A stretch of DNA of 64,000 bases from Eriocheir sinensis (GCF_024679095.1 NW_026110519.1:309270-373269); one strand, 5' to 3'; shown: positions 37,106-50,901, counted from the stretch's first letter. Program-made: numbers and translations. The notes: generated by a model not told the origin, from the letters alone.

Positions 37106-37735
37106 CTACCACGTTGCCACCTCTCGCTGCTGCCATGGGAGAGAGAGCGGACTACGTGACCTGCGAGCCGGCTGGCATGGAGGAGAGGGAGGGGGTGAGG
37201 GAGGCAACGAGGCGGGGGCTCCCCGACCTCCTGCGGTAGCTACTGGTTCCGCCACGACGCTACCAGGCTCCAGGAGTCCTTGCCAGGGGCCCCAGATAGG
37301 CCCCTGCAGGACCGCCGCCCCGGCGCTTCCTGCCAGAACTGAGCCTTCTTCCTCCGCGTGCGGCGGTGCCACCTCTCGCAGCTGCCTCTCCGCCTCCCTC
37401 AGGCCTCGGACCTCGCCTTCCGGGGTCCGCACCTCCTCCAGCCGTTCACTCCTCGCGCTGTCGCAGCCCTGGTCGGTGTACTGCTGGGTTTCCACCTTCA
37501 GCGACGAGAAACAGCTCTGGAGGACCTCGGCAAGATGGCGGGCCTGCTCGTCTGCCCTCTCTTCTGCCCTCTGAGCCTGCTCGCGTGCCCTCTCGTCTGC
37601 CCTCTGATCCAAATCCTGCCTCATACTGGCCAGCATGGCAGCGAACAATTCCATCTGGCCCGGCTTCACCTCACCCGGGTCAGCCTCGGCCTTGCCCGTC
37701 TCCTCACCCTCACGGCGACCACTGGGGGACGCCAT
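37106..37735 (-). pseudogene. Gypsy gag, tandem truncated copy
   Basis: MASPSGRREGEETGKAEADP, then a Glu/Arg/Ala-rich helical region (DQRADERAREQAQRAEERAD). Same as 49936-50304 but continuous past the point where the Ginger element interrupts that copy, so it is the uninterrupted reference for the target site. Ends at the deletion joined to the LTR end. Confidence 0.75.
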
Positions 37736-37788
37736 GACACTCGGCGCGCTTCACTGTTCACTTATATCCTCACTCCTTTGACACCAAG

Positions 37789-38314
37789 TGTTACGCCACC
37801 CCCTACCACAACCATCCACGGGCAGGCAGGCGGCGTGATCCCCACCAGAACAGCCACACGGGCACCAGTCACTCACAGCGGCCCACACAGAACACCGAGG
37901 GGAGCAGGAACGGGGCAGGGCACAAAGGATACACGTTCAACACTAAGTTCTAGTTTAATGACAGGTTCCTCACACAGTACAGCAACTTTCAAGGGCACAG
38001 AACAGTTAATCAGGCACAGTACAGGGGCACGGCAGACACGCACACACGGATGCACACAGCTCGCGAGCGGAGCAGCTCAACACTCTCTCAGCCCAGACAT
38101 GCGTCACACTCCCCTTCTCCTCAGCCACCCTTGCTCCCCAACTGCTCGACTCTGCCGACTCAGCACTTCCTGCCCGGTGGCCAGAGGCCCCGGGCTCCCC
38201 TCTGTCTCTCTTGTCCCAACAAGTAGAGTTGCACCATGCTGAGCTAACATTGCATCATGCTACAATTTCATCACATTACACATACAATCATTCACATACA
38301 GCACATTCGTAACA
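37789..38314 (-). repeat. Gypsy LTR (526 bp), internal copy
   Basis: Minus-strand ends TGTTACGAATGTGC ... GGGTGGCGTAACA. Differs from 50358-50883 at only a handful of positions, implying a fairly recent insertion. Immediately right (38315-38332) is CTATCTCCCCCTTCAG, the complement of a polypurine tract, as expected upstream of a 3' LTR. Confidence 0.9.
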
Positions 38315-38600
38315 CTATCTCCCCCTTCAGAAGGCAGTCGACCCGGCTGCCCCAACATTCAACAAACAAAACACATGAAATAAATCAAACTAATCAGTCC
38401 CCTGGGACATCACTAAAGTCTCTTAACCATCCCGGCCGACGCCTCTCTCGCCGAGGGCGCCGCTGGGATGCGGGCGGCGGCAGGCAGGCGGTGGCACCCA
38501 GAGCCGCGTCGTCGGCCCCAAGTACTTGCTCAGGGTCGTCACTGACATCTGCCGCTTCGCCCGCACCGCCCATGTTCTCGTTCGCCCCTTGGTCGGCCTC

Positions 38601-38828
38601 TTACACGTCCCCGTCGCTGCTGCTGGGGCTCACGTCCCTCTTGCGCCGGTCGTATGTCTCCTTCATGGCCTGGCCTGCCACCTTGAGCTTGCCCCGTACG
38701 CGTCGGTGCACCTCAGCCAGGCTTTCCTGCAGTGCCGCTGCTAAGCCAGAGGTGACGGTGGGCAAGCTCACGTCGGGAGGCAGCCCCGTGGCCAAATCCA
38801 CCGGTAGCCTGAGCTCCCGGCCGAACAC
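38601..38828 (-). pseudogene. Gypsy integrase C-terminal remnant
   Basis: MFGRELRLPVDLATGLPPDV, then ALQESLAEVHRRVRGKLKVA and MKETYDRRKRD. This is the conserved end of Ty3/Gypsy integrases (MFGRE-LPVD ... YDRR). The catalytic core is missing. Confidence 0.8.
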
Positions 38829-38942
38829 TGAACACAGAAAAATACATGCAATTCACATAAATCAGTCTGTCCTCCACCACGTCCTTCTCGCGCCCCCAAG
38901 GGGCTCCGCCTGTCAGCCACGCCGTCGACCAGCCGCCAGTCC

Positions 38943-41505
38943 TCAGTGGGCTCTTCCACGCCATCCGCTCCACGTGACGCTCGGGACAGTCGACACCGGC
39001 TCCTGGCCTCCACCCTCGGGGCAAGGTGCCCTCGCCCAGCCGTGACTACCTCCCCACGCAGCCATGCTCGAAAACCTCCTGGAAGCAAAGGGCACCATTC
39101 CGGTCACCCTCTCCAGCTCCCGTCCGAGGCCACCACGAGCCTTACTGGCCTGCGTCAGGCAGTCGAGGCCCAGCAAGCACGGCTCGTCTCGATCGGCGAC
39201 GTCCATCGGCCGGCGCTCCACAGCGCTGCCTACGCCGATACGAGCCTCCACTGGCCCCTCCAGCAGCACACACTACCCCGGGTCAGGCCGTGCCGAGCAC
39301 TCCTCAGCCCCCGGTGTCCACTGTCACGCGTCGTGGCTACAACCGCTAAGCCTCCCACTGGCAACACGCTGGTCGGGCGGCGGCAGCTTACTCAAGGCGG
39401 GGCCCGAGGGCGGGAGACGGCTGGAAGTCGACTCCCTTCTCCAGCCCGTCCGCGCTTCCCGCCCGCGCCGCGTCCCTGGGCCTGGGACAGGCACTCAAGC
39501 GGTGGCCTGACTGGCCACAGTCCATACAGCGCGGCTGGGGGGCGTCGGGGCTCAGCCGGTCGAGGGAACGCGTCCTTCGCTCCCCCAGGCACCGACTGCA
39601 CCTATGCCCCCTCTTGCCACAGCCCCCGCACGAGCTACGGAGACCCTCCGGGCTCGCCTTCATCGACGCTGCCTTCATCTTCACCTTCGCCATCCGGCCC
39701 CGGAAGTCATGGCAGGGCGGGGCGGCCGCTTCTAGGCCGCTGGTCATCGTCAATGCCCCCAACTCCAAGGCCTTCGTCAGCGCGTCATCGGTCCACGGCA
39801 GGGGGTGGGAGTCCTCGCCAGTCTCGTCCCTCAGCGCCCGGCAGTCCTCACAGAAGCGCTGGGTGCCGTCCTTCTTCATATCCAGGACGACTGCTGAGGG
39901 CCACGGACAGTCTGTCCGCTCCATCACCCCCTGCGCCGCCAGCTCGTTGACGGCGCGCTGCAATTCCTCCCGCCTGACCGGCACGACACGTCGGGGCGGG
40001 CTCCTGGTGGGCACACTATTTCCCGTGTTGATGCCATGCTTCACCAACCCCGTGCGGCCCAGATCCAAGTCACCCCTGCTGAACACGTCCGCGTACTGGG
40101 CCAGGGTGTGGCGCACCTTCGTCTGCGCCTCCGTCAGGTGAGCGGCGCTCCGGTGCGCCGAATCCTCCAGGAAGTCGGGCAGCGGCCTCACAGCGGCCGA
40201 CTCCGCACTCCCCAACGCCTGCTCTTGTTGTTCCACCTCTTCACAGGTGCCCAGCTTGGCACCAGCGGGTACTTTCCGAGCCTCGTCGGAGGAGTTAGCC
40301 ACCAGCACCGTGACTGACTCCTCCCCCGCTCCTTCGAGACTCTGTCCGGCTGCCACACCACCAGGCAGCTGCAGGCCCTCCGTGGACTCCACCGCGTCTT
40401 CCGCTGGCATCGCGTCCGACCCGCAACACAGGACCTTCCTGGCCTCCGTCCCCGGGGCAAGGTGCAGTCGCTCCGCCGCGACTACCTCTGCACAGCCGAC
40501 CTTCGGGAGCAAAGGCCCCTTTCCGCGCAGCCTCTCCAACTCCCGTCCAAGGTCGGCACAGGCCTCGTCCTGCGGCAGGTAGTCGAGGCCCAGCACGCAC
40601 GGCTCGTCTCGATCGGCGACGTCCATCGGCCGGCGCTCCACAGCGCTGCCTACGCCGATACGAGCCTCCACTGGGCCCTCAGACTGCACGCAGTGCTCCG
40701 TGACGCCACACAGCCTCTGTGGCGCGTCCTGGAGTCGTGTAGCGGCCGGCATGTCAGGCCGCCCCAAGGTCCTCTCGGCGCTCCCCACCAAGCGGCCGGG
40801 CCCGTCCACTGAGCCCCGTAGCGCTGTTGTCAGCTGCAGCGCCTTCTCATCCTCGCCCCAGCCCTGGGCAGCAGCTGGCATCTTGAACTGGGCCTCCCAT
40901 GCCAACTTCCCGTCGTGCCCCGCTGGCTTAAGCCTCCCTGAGCTCCGGGAGGATGAGGGGCTGCAGCGGGGAGCGGGCGGACCACGTGGGCTGCAAGCCG
41001 GCCGGCATGGCGGAGAGGGAGGCGGTGAGAGAGGCAACGAAGCAGGGTTAATGGCTTCGACTCCAGCACCAGCTGGACCCAAAGGAGCGGCTTCGACGGC
41101 TCCCCAGCCTCCTGCAGCCTCCACCGGCTCCGCCACGACGCCACCAGGCTTCAGGGGCCCTTGCCAGGGGCCCCACGCGGAGCCCCGCCAGTCCGCCACC
41201 CGTGCATCCGCCGCCAGCACACGTGACCGTTCTTGTTCCTCCTCGCACCACGTTGCCACCTCTCGCTGCTGCCATGGGAGAGAGAGCGGACTACGTGACC
41301 TGCGAGCCGGCTGGCATGGAGGAGAGGGAGGGGTTGAGGGAGGCAACGAGGCGGGGGCTCCCCGACCTCCTGCGGTAGCTACTGGTTCCGCCACGACGCT
41401 ACCAGGCTCCAGGAGTCCTTGCCAGGGGCCCCAGATAGGCCCCTGCAGGACCGCCGCCCCGGCGCTTCCTGCCAGAACTGAGCCTTCTTCCTCCGCGTGC
41501 GGCGG
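38943..41505 (-). pseudogene. Gypsy gag-pol remnants with internal rearrangement
   Basis: The long frame 41505-39388 carries, in order: gag remainder, a protease-like region (EARIGVGSAVERRPMDVADR), RT N-terminus (ADVFSRGDLDLGRTGLVKHG; GVMERTDCPWPSAVVLDMKK; FCEDCRALRDET) and then gag zinc knuckles (CGGCGKRGHRCSRC, CMDCGQSGHRLSAC). A second protease-like copy lies at 38943-39269. RT catalytic YxDD, RNase H and most of integrase are absent. Knuckles after RT is the wrong order, so segments were transposed. Confidence 0.75.
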
Positions 41506-42367
41506 TGTCACGGGCAAAATTGACCCTTGGGCAAAATTGAGCCCGGGCATCCACGTGCCTCTGTTATCTTAGCTCAAGCTCGTGTATGTGGGCTTCTTTT
41601 CGACTGATATGGCGTCTAGAGCTAGCATGATCATCATTCTTTATTATGATGACAAAGATCATGTCAAAATTTGCCTCATTAAATAAGAAATTACATAAAG
41701 ATCGGCAGCTTTTCCTCGTCGCCAAGACATCCTCCAGCAGCGCTCCGACACCCATGATCGCACATTCATTTTTCTCAGAAAATAGGATACCAATCACATT
41801 TACATCAACATATTTCCACAGGTGAATACTTAGGGCATGTTCACACCAAGCTGCGACACCTGAGATTCATTAATAATGACAGGGGAAGGAAAAATATAGG
41901 CCCCTGTCATCGACAAAATTGAGCCTCGGGCAGAATTGAGCCGGGGCATCTATATGCCTCAGATTTCTTCGCTATTATATGTTGTAAGATCGTTTTGTTG
42001 ACATGTATGGGTAGATTAAGGCTTTCTGTATCTACATAAAGAAGGAAAACGCAAAATTCGCCCTAGTAAATCAGAAACTACATAAAGTTCGGCAGCTTTT
42101 CCTTGTCGCCAAGACATCCTCCAGCAGCGCTCCGACACCCATGATCGCACATTCATTTTTCACAAAAAATAGGATACCAATCACATTTGCATCGACATAT
42201 CTCCACAGGTGAATACTTAGGGCATGTTCACACCAAGTTGCGACACCTGAAGTTCATTAATTATGACAGGGGAAGGAAAAATGTAGGGCCTTCCTTGTCT
42301 CTAATTTACCGACGTCCATGAAACCGTACACGGCCTGAGATGGTGCCAAGGACCAAGGCATCTGGCG
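41506..42367 (+). repeat. Ginger-like left TIR
   Basis: Contains GGCAAAATTGACCC and GGCAAAATTGAGCCCGGGCA, repeated in diverged form at about 41915-41955 (GACAAAATTGAGCC). Motif CATGTTCACACCAAG is present twice. Confidence 0.9.
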
Positions 42368-42424
42368 CAATGCATCAACCTCAACTATTACTGCTACAAG
42401 CCTGCATCTTGCCATTTCAACGTA

Positions 42425-45400
42425 ATGGAGCAAAATAACCCCGGTCAAAGGTAAGTCTTTGAATCTTATTTTTACCTTTTTACCCTCTTTCAGGTCAGGT
42501 TAGGTTAAGGGCGAGGTTAAGCTATGGGGTATGTTATGTTAAGGATTAGGTTAGGATAGGATACTTAATATGGGGGTCAAAGAACCCTGGCTAGGAGGTT
42601 ATGATGTTGGTTTTGGGAAATTTACATAGATTTGTTGGAAATTCTTGCCAAATCTCGCCTATTGAGGCCTCCCCCACCTAAACTTTGCTGTTCTGACAAG
42701 TCCTCAGGTTTGTTGGGGCTAGGGAAGGATGACAGTACAAAGAGTTGGAGCAGTAGTTGTAAAGATATACCATTTTGAACCCAAAATATATGCGTAAAAA
42801 TTCCAAGCAATGCTGATAGCGATTTTTTAAAAGATGGCGTTGGCTACTGACCAAGACAGCATTAGATATTGATCATGATGGGGTTAGGGTATTAACCAAG
42901 GTGGCATTAGGTTTGTTCGAGTACCTAGGTTAGATTTAGGCTGGGTTAGCTTCGGTTAGGTTTAATTATACGAGCATGCGAACAAAAATTGTTTGTTTTT
43001 TTGGGTGAATATATACTGTACTATAAGTTCACCTGTCTCAGATTTTCAGATGAAACTATACTTTTTCATTTTCATTGCAAATGAACCTTTTTCAAACCCT
43101 TCCCCCACATAACTGAAGGATTTCCGACAAAAATAAGCAGATTCATACAAAAAGCACCAAATTCTACCAGAAAAATGTATTTTCATCTACAAGCATGTGG
43201 TAAAGTTACAGTTTTGGGCAATATTCCCTAACCTAATCCAACTTAACACATTGATTGGTACTCATTGGCACTGGATCAGTACCTAATGCCACTTTGGCCA
43301 TTACTATCATCACTTTGCTCAGTACTTATCGCCATCGGGTCAGCACATTTAGATTTGAATCTCCTCCTCTACCCCCTCCCCCCCCTTCTTCCCCTGCAGA
43401 CCATCATGGTGCAGGTTAATGTGGATGGACTCGGGAGGAAATGATAAATTATATAAAAACTAATATCGCAGGAATGAACATTCTGACAGTAAGATATACA
43501 CCGTTGTCCGTTGTGTTGTATGTGACCCAAGTTCTTCATTGAGAACAACAATGTTTTTAGCAATGAGATAGGTGAACTTGTCAATTTTTGGTGTTTTGAT
43601 TGCTTTGTTAATTAATTTTGTCACAGATGTGTGGGTTCTGAGGAGGAATGGGGTGATAAAAACTGAATTACAACAGAAACAATGAGGAGATTCATTTAAA
43701 ACACATCTAAATCTACCAGAAGAATGTATTTTCATCTACCATTAGGAGACAGGTCCTAATCCTAATACTGTACATATAAACTATTTATTCAAATAGAATA
43801 TTTTTCTTTCTGGAAAAAAACAAAAGTGGGTCAGTTTTTCAGTTTTCAAGTTGACAAATTTTATATTATTCCTGAAACACAAACTCTTCATAAGGAAAAG
43901 CATCTTGAAATACACAGGAAAAAGGTGTTTATGCCTCAATATAATTTAAACGAAACCTAACCCAACCTGGTCAGACCCTAATGCCACTTGGTCAGTACTA
44001 ATGCTCCTAGTCAGAACCTAACGCCACCTGGTCAGTATGACTTTTGCACCACCCTATCTTTCGACCTATCTCTGTCAGAAGGGTATAGATGCTATCCATA
44101 AGGTAGCTTTCTCATGGGGACTGCATTTTAACATCAATAAGAGTGTAGTACTAAGATGCCAGACTTGTCTCTGGAACCTGTACATAGACTCTTGGGTATT
44201 CTGGTTGATAACAGTCTAAAATTCCACTCTCACCTCAAAATCAGTCAGTAAAGCAGCAGGACTGGCTAACAATTTGTTGAGGTCCACTCTTTGCACAGAT
44301 AATGAGTTCATAGTATCCCTTTCTAAAATCCTTTGTTAGAGTTAGGGTCCCCTTACCAGATGGACCTAACTGATTGACAGTCTCTCAGAGCTAAACTATT
44401 CTGATTGCACAAGAACTCTGAAGTCTTCACTCAGTATGTAGTAGGCTACTTAGATCAGATTTAATTCACCATTGGAGGATATTCCATGGAGAATCGACAA
44501 TTCCCCACTTGACCTTTTCCTCCCTGCTACCAGTACCTTGAATGTCACCAGAGGTCACACATTGAACTTTCATAAACCCCATACTAATGTTGAATATAGA
44601 TGCTATTTTTTTAGCATAACATTCATTGAACATTAGAATTCTTTAGTTACCTGATGAGGTTGTGGGTGCTGATTCCATTTAAGAAATTTTTATGCTGATT
44701 ATTAGGGGATCCACTTTTTTTTTTTTTTCTACATGTGGCCTATAGCGCCAGTAGGCTTATCTGTAGGGGCCTGATGGTCGACCCTATCCCGTCATGGTGT
44801 AGGCAATTGTTTTATAATGGCGCCTTTATTGTTGGCTCATGCTTCCCCCTGGAGCTCATTCTTGATTCCACTTGTGCTGTAGAGTTTCTTCTAGAGTCCA
44901 GGTCGATGGGTGGTCTTCAGGACAGCATGTGGGTAGTCTTAGGCCACTTGGAAATATATAACTATACATAGACTAAACCCCACAATATTATCCATACTAG
45001 AGCAGGTTGTTCTTGGATGATACATATGGCACACTATCCAACTTCTTTAAACTGTAATTACACCATCTTAGTGCTAAAGTATTGTTAGTGCTGGCGTCCC
45101 AGCAGGTTCTAGCTGCCTCATTTATATACTACCAAATTTCCTTTATGAACCATTTGACTGGTGAGTTAAGGGTAGCCAACCAGGTGAGTAAACCCAACAC
45201 CCCCTGGTCAGAAATTCACAAAGTTAAAATACATTGGATATTATAGTGCCCAGAAATTTGAGAGCCCACATCTCCACTATGATAGTCAATTGAATTGTTT
45301 TTTATGAGGGAACTATTGGTTTTGAATTACCACCCAAGCTAGGTCAGACAGGGGCTGCCTTATGTAAGCCAGAAAAATTTTGGTAGACCTATAATGTTTT

Positions 45401-45582
45401 TAGACTCCCAACATATTGTTATCTGATGGCTGCAACAATATTTTTATTAAGAGTGTATGTTCATTTTCAGTGAGCAAGAGTTTGTGCATTTGCACACTGT
45501 GAAGCAGTGGCTGCGAGGGGAAGAGCCAAATATGTTGCCACGCAAAAAGAAGAACGTGAAGAGATTTGCTCTCCTGGTGAAG
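42425..45582 (+). CDS. Predicted 5' exons of the Ginger-like transposon gene
   Basis: Possible exon 1 42425-42450 (MEQNNPGQ) ends CAAAG|GTAAGT, a perfect donor. Exon 2 45471-45582 follows TTCATTTTCAG and ends GTGAAG|GTAAAT. The frame stays open across the join, giving SEQEFVHLHTVKQWLRGEEP and a Lys/Arg-rich patch (PRKKKNVKR). A further candidate donor (GTAAGT) is at 46034. I cannot connect these cleanly to the integrase remnant, so the gene is probably decayed. 42451-45470 shows no other gene. Confidence 0.4.
42451..45470. other. Ginger-like element interior, non-coding
   Basis: AT-rich sequence with scattered TTAGGTTAGG-like and CTAACCTAAC-like short repeats (42490-42560, 42940-42960) and recurring GCCACTTGGTCAGTA phrases (43270-44040). 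No ORF with recognisable similarity. Confidence 0.5.
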
Positions 45583-45642
45583 GTAAATTTGATAAATTAC
45601 CTATGAATAGCTGAATAATTTTATTTCACAGGAACCTTATAC

Positions 45643-45808
<166 letters not shown>

Positions 45809-46205
45809 CATTCTTATAAATGAAATATGTAGCTACTTAAGGTAACATTTCTTTTCCCGACTTATCAGTGAAGCTATATATTATTTCCAGATGTTTATTA
45901 AAATATATTTTGTTTGTCTATTATAACTAAAGGCAAATGTGCGACATTATTAAGGCTAAGTTAATCATATTATTGCATAATTTTATATATTTTTTTCCCA
46001 ATCCTACCAGGGTGAAGATTGTCATCGAATAGTGTAAGTAGGTGACACAATATCAATGTTTCAGAATGCTGCAAAAATATGCATGTGGGTTCTTTTACTA
46101 TGCTTTGGTGTTGGTGCTTATGATTGCTACAGAATGCTGGTATGTACGTATATACTTTTGCTTTATTTTTAACAGGGTTGTGATTTGCTTATGATTGCTA
46201 CAGAA

Positions 46206-46344
<139 letters not shown>

Positions 46345-47345
46345 CATACATATACTTTTGCATTATTTTTAACAGGGTTATGAATGATATTATGTTGGCT
46401 GTCTTGTCACTGTAATTACAAATAGAAATTTCTGTCATGCATGTATTCTCCATACAGATAAGAAACTAATGACTGTAGCTGAATGAGACTGAAATCACCA
46501 AGATAACAAGAGTAAGTTTAGTATTGTGATTTGGGTTGTCATGAAATTCATTGGCACAGTGCAGTTCATCTTGTGCCAAAATTCTAAGCTTGACCAGGGG
46601 CGTTTCTTGGGTTCAAAAACATTCGGGGCTAAGAGAAATACATCAGGGCTGAAGTTAACAGAGTTCGTTCACCACCATGCACCTAAGATAAACATACAGC
46701 TACACTCCCAGATTGCATAGTAAACTACAAACTGCTTAAACTACTGGTATATGGCTTCAAAATGTAATCTTTAGTATGAACTACATCAATAACATCAGCT
46801 CCGTTCAAACAATGGATAATATTTATTTCTTATTTTTTGGAGTGACGGGGGCACGGGGCCCGGGGGTGAAAAAAGGTTTGGGGCTCAAGCCCCGAAAGTC
46901 CAATGCTAATGATGCTATTGAGCTTGACCTTATTTTCCCTTTGTTGGTGGTGGGTAAAAAATTGGATGTTGATTTCTAGGTCGCATGTTTGATGTGTTGT
47001 GTCTCGTCACTGCAGTGCTTCTTGCTGACATGCATGCCTGTGAGTCATTGTAAAAATGGGTCCTATACCTTCTGCCTTATAAAACACAGTACCATTAAGG
47101 GGAAAAACCCAAGATTCAAGCAACAATTTATACAACATAAATACTGAAAAATGTTTGTTGTCTGTGTTCCTATTGCCAAATGCCAGATATTTTATATGTA
47201 TATGGCAGGAACAAAAGCATGTGTCTGGCTATAAAGTTACAAATATGTGTGCGTGTGTGTGTGTGAGCGCACGCGCTGGGTTAAAGGGAAAACGAAGCAC
47301 AATAGACAATGCGATTGCTATAAATTCTCCTGCATGATTTTACAG

Positions 47346-47580
47346 ATAAACTATATCTCATCAAAGTGGCCGAGGGGAGGAGGCGGCAGGTTCTCCTGCA
47401 TCAGAACATATTGCGCATCCTTGCCCAGTATCATGATGATGCAGGCCACTGTGGTCAACATACCACAGAGGAAAACATTGCCTCTTAATTATTACTGGCC
47501 AAGGACATTATGTCAAAGACTATGTGATTAGACAGTACATTGCGTGTTCAGTTTCACCATGTCAGTGATGCTTATACCTG
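47346..47580 (+). pseudogene. H2C2 integrase zinc-finger remnant
   Basis: After GATTTTACAG: DKLYLIKVAEGRRRQVLLHQ, ILRILAQYHDDAGHCGQHTT, EENIAS, then a stop; YYWP is in a second frame and VKDYVIRQYIACSVSPCQ in a third. His-x4-His and two Cys in a ~45-residue span match the zinc domain of gypsy/Ginger-type integrases. Two frameshifts; the DDE core was not found downstream. Confidence 0.6.
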
Positions 47581-48881
47581 TGAAAAGTCCTATTGTAAAG
47601 AAGAGGAATATTGTCTCTGTGAAGTTAACAAGTTGCCTGTATCAGATTGCATCTTGTTTATTGAGGAACATTTTAGTCTTATCACTTGTATATTTTTGCA
47701 ATAAAGTCAATGAATTTCAAGTGTATTTTATTTTTCATCATTATTCTTATTAGCGTTTCTATGTTAAAACTCAAAAGCCGTTTGGAATTCAATTCTTACA
47801 ACTATTAACAGTTTCTTGGTCTCAAAACACCTTTGAACACAATAGTCTCATTTAAATTAATTATTTGCTGCTTTCCTATTTCCAGTGCAGGCATTCTCTC
47901 TGGACCCTGGTCCTATGCTTGTTATTTTCTTTAAGATGATTTTGTATTTCATTTCTTACTGTTCCCAGTTATAGCTTTTATGTTGTATCTGTTAGTGCTA
48001 TTGGTCTTAAAAGTCCCTTATGCATGGTTGGCTTTGCCTTCTATTTATTAATTGTTATTTGATGCTTTCCAAGTGTCTTGGAATACAGGAATAATACCAT
48101 TATTCCTTTATTCCTGTATTAAAAACATTACTTAATGCATTAAATATATCTGTCTTAATTCCATAGAGGGGTAGGCTCAGATGAGACATCACACCCTCTG
48201 GCTGTTTGTAAGGTATATACAAACGAGTAAATGCAAGTCTACACATTTGTTTCCCTAATAATGTTTGGTGATGCAAGTATAGATTAATTTTCATATCTAT
48301 AATTCTGTGGTAGCTGCAAATGTGCACATTATGTCTATCTCACATTGTGTAGAAAGTAGATGAAAGACTAGAAAAGTTCCATTGTCTGCTACATCAGAAA
48401 TGGATTTCAAATAAACATTTTTTTTCATCTACTTCATAAATTAAATAACCCCAGCCTTCTCATGCACACTACATATCATAATTTAAGGTAGCATCATCTT
48501 GAATTACCTGTTCACAGAACCACCCGCAATCTGCAGTCCTGAAACAATATGTTGTTGAATTGTTTCTACACTCATCATTAGAGAGAGAGAGAGAGAATCA
48601 TCTTTTTCAAGCTTAACTGACCAACTTCTGTAGGACAGCCTGTTTTAGCTCTTTGATAAGTAATATTTGGTGAATTTCTTGGTTTCCCTATATCATGATT
48701 TTCTCATGTATTGACTCTCAGGTTGATCATATTTCCTAGGCACAGCTAATGTAAGTACTTTATCATGATTTAATGTTTTGAAAAGCATTGGTGAGTATTT
48801 ATTAACAGATTCGTGGTTTATCCATGTTAGGTTAGTTGCCCTATCAAGTGTTGCCTAACATAACATCGCTCCTTAAAACCT

Positions 48882-49029
<148 letters not shown>

Positions 49030-49069
49030 GATCATCTCAGCTGTCTTTGACATTTAAATTTTCTTTTAT

Positions 49070-49931
49070 CGCCAGATGCCTTGGTCCTTGGCACCATCTC
49101 AGGCCGTGTACGGTTTCATGGACGTCGGTAAATTAGAGACAAGGAAGGCCCTACATTTTTCCTTCCCCTGTCATAATTAATGAACTTTAGCTGTCGCAAC
49201 TTGGTGTGAACATGCCCTAAGTATTCACCTGTGGAGATATGTCGATGCAAATGTGATTGGTATCCTATTTTTTGTGAAAAATGAATGTGCGATCATGGGT
49301 GTCGGAGCGCTGCTGGAGGATGTCTTGGCGACAAGGAAAAGCTGCCGAACTTTATGTAGTTTCTGATTTACTAGGGCGAATTTTGCGTTTTCCTTCTTTA
49401 TGTAGATACAGAAAGCCTTAATCTACCCATACATGTCAACAAAACGATCTTACAACATATAATAGCGAAGAAATCTGAGGCATATAGATGCCCCGGCTCA
49501 ATTCTGCCCGAGGCTCAATTTTGTCGATGACAGGGGCCTATATTTTTCCTTCCCCTGTCATTATTAATGAATCTCAGGTGTCGCAGCTTGGTGTGAACAT
49601 GCCCTAAGTATTCACCTGTGGAAATATGTTGATGTAAATGTGATTGGTATCCTATTTTCTGAGAAAAATGAATGTGCGATCATGGGTGTCGGAGCGCTGC
49701 TGGAGGATGTCTTGGCGACGAGGAAAAGCTGCCGATCTTTATGTAATTTCTTATTTAATGAGGCAAATTTTGACATGATCTTTGTCATCATAATAAAGAA
49801 TGATGATCATGCTAGCTCTAGACGCCATATCAGTCGAAAAGAAGCCCACATACACGAGCTTGAGCTAAGATAACAGAGGCACGTGGATGCCCGGGCTCAA
49901 TTTTGCCCAAGGGTCAATTTTGCCCGTGACA
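49070..49931 (-). repeat. Ginger-like right TIR
   Basis: Reverse complement of 41506-42367 over its full 862 bases. Confidence 0.9.
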
Positions 49932-49935
49932 GCGG

Positions 49936-50304
49936 TGCCACCTCTCGCAGCTGCCTCTCCGCCTCCCTCAGGCCTCGGACCTCGCCTTCCGGGGTCCGCA
50001 CCTCCTCCAGCCGTTCACTCCTCGCGCTGTCGCAGCCCTGGTCGGTGTACTGCTGGGTTTCCACCTTCAGCGACGAGAAACAGCTCTGGAGGACCTCGGC
50101 AAGATGGCGGGCCTGCTCGTCTGCCCTCTCTTCTGCCCTCTGAGCCTGCTCGCGTGCCCTCTCGTCTGCCCTCTGATCCAAATCCTGCCTCATACTGGCC
50201 AGCATGGCAGCGAACAATTCCATCTGGCCCGGCTTCACCTCACCCGGGTCAGCCTCGGCCTTGCCCGTCTCCTCACCCTCACGGCGACCACTGGGGGACG
50301 CCAT
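49936..50304 (-). pseudogene. Gypsy gag, main copy, cut by Ginger
   Basis: Same N-terminal gag as 37735. The codons interrupted at 49936 resume at 41505. Leader 50305-50357 separates it from the LTR and contains the putative primer-binding site just after CGTAACA (minus-strand CTTGGTGTCAAAGGAGTG). Confidence 0.8.
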
Positions 50305-50357
50305 GACACTCGGCGCGCTTCACTGTTCACTTATATCCTCACTCCTTTGACACCAAG

Positions 50358-50883
50358 TGTTACGCCACCCCCTACCACAACCATCCACGGGCAGGCAGGC
50401 GGCGTGATCCCCACCAGAACAGCCACACGGGCACCAGTCACTCACAGCGGCCCACACAGAACACCGAGGGGAGCAGGAACGGGGCAGGGCACAAAGGATA
50501 CACGTTCAACACTAAGTTCTAGTTTAATGACAGGTTCCTCACACAGTACAGCAACTTTCAAGGGCACAGAACAGTTAATCAGGCATAGTACAGGGGCACG
50601 GCAGACACGCACACACGGATGCACACAGCTCGCGAGCGGAGCAGCTCAACACTCTCTCAGCCCAGACATGCGTCACACTCCCCTTCTCCTCAGCCACCCT
50701 TGCTCCCCAACTGCTCGACTCTGCCGACTCAGCACTTCCTGCCCGGCGGCCAGAGGCCCCGGGCTCCCCTCTGTCTCTCTTGCCCCAACAAGTAGAGTTG
50801 CACCATGCTGAGCTAACATTGCATCATGCTACAATTTCATCACATTACACATACAATCATTCACATACAGCACATTCGTAACA
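50358..50883 (-). repeat. Gypsy LTR (526 bp), outer copy
   Basis: Nearly identical to 37789-38314. Its outer end abuts CTAT and then the intron acceptor of the BIR exon. Confidence 0.9.
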
Positions 50884-50901
50884 CTATTATTACTCTTACA
50901 G

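Noticed and set aside
37358..38242. 294-codon plus-strand frame in the Gypsy LTR/gag
   Set aside because: Antisense to gag and LTR; GC-rich sequence keeps several frames open by chance.
38946..39950. 334-codon plus-strand frame
   Set aside because: Antisense to gag-pol; extreme Pro/Ser/Arg composition from GC bias.
40700..41572. 290-codon plus-strand frame
   Set aside because: Antisense to gag-pol and runs into the transposon TIR.
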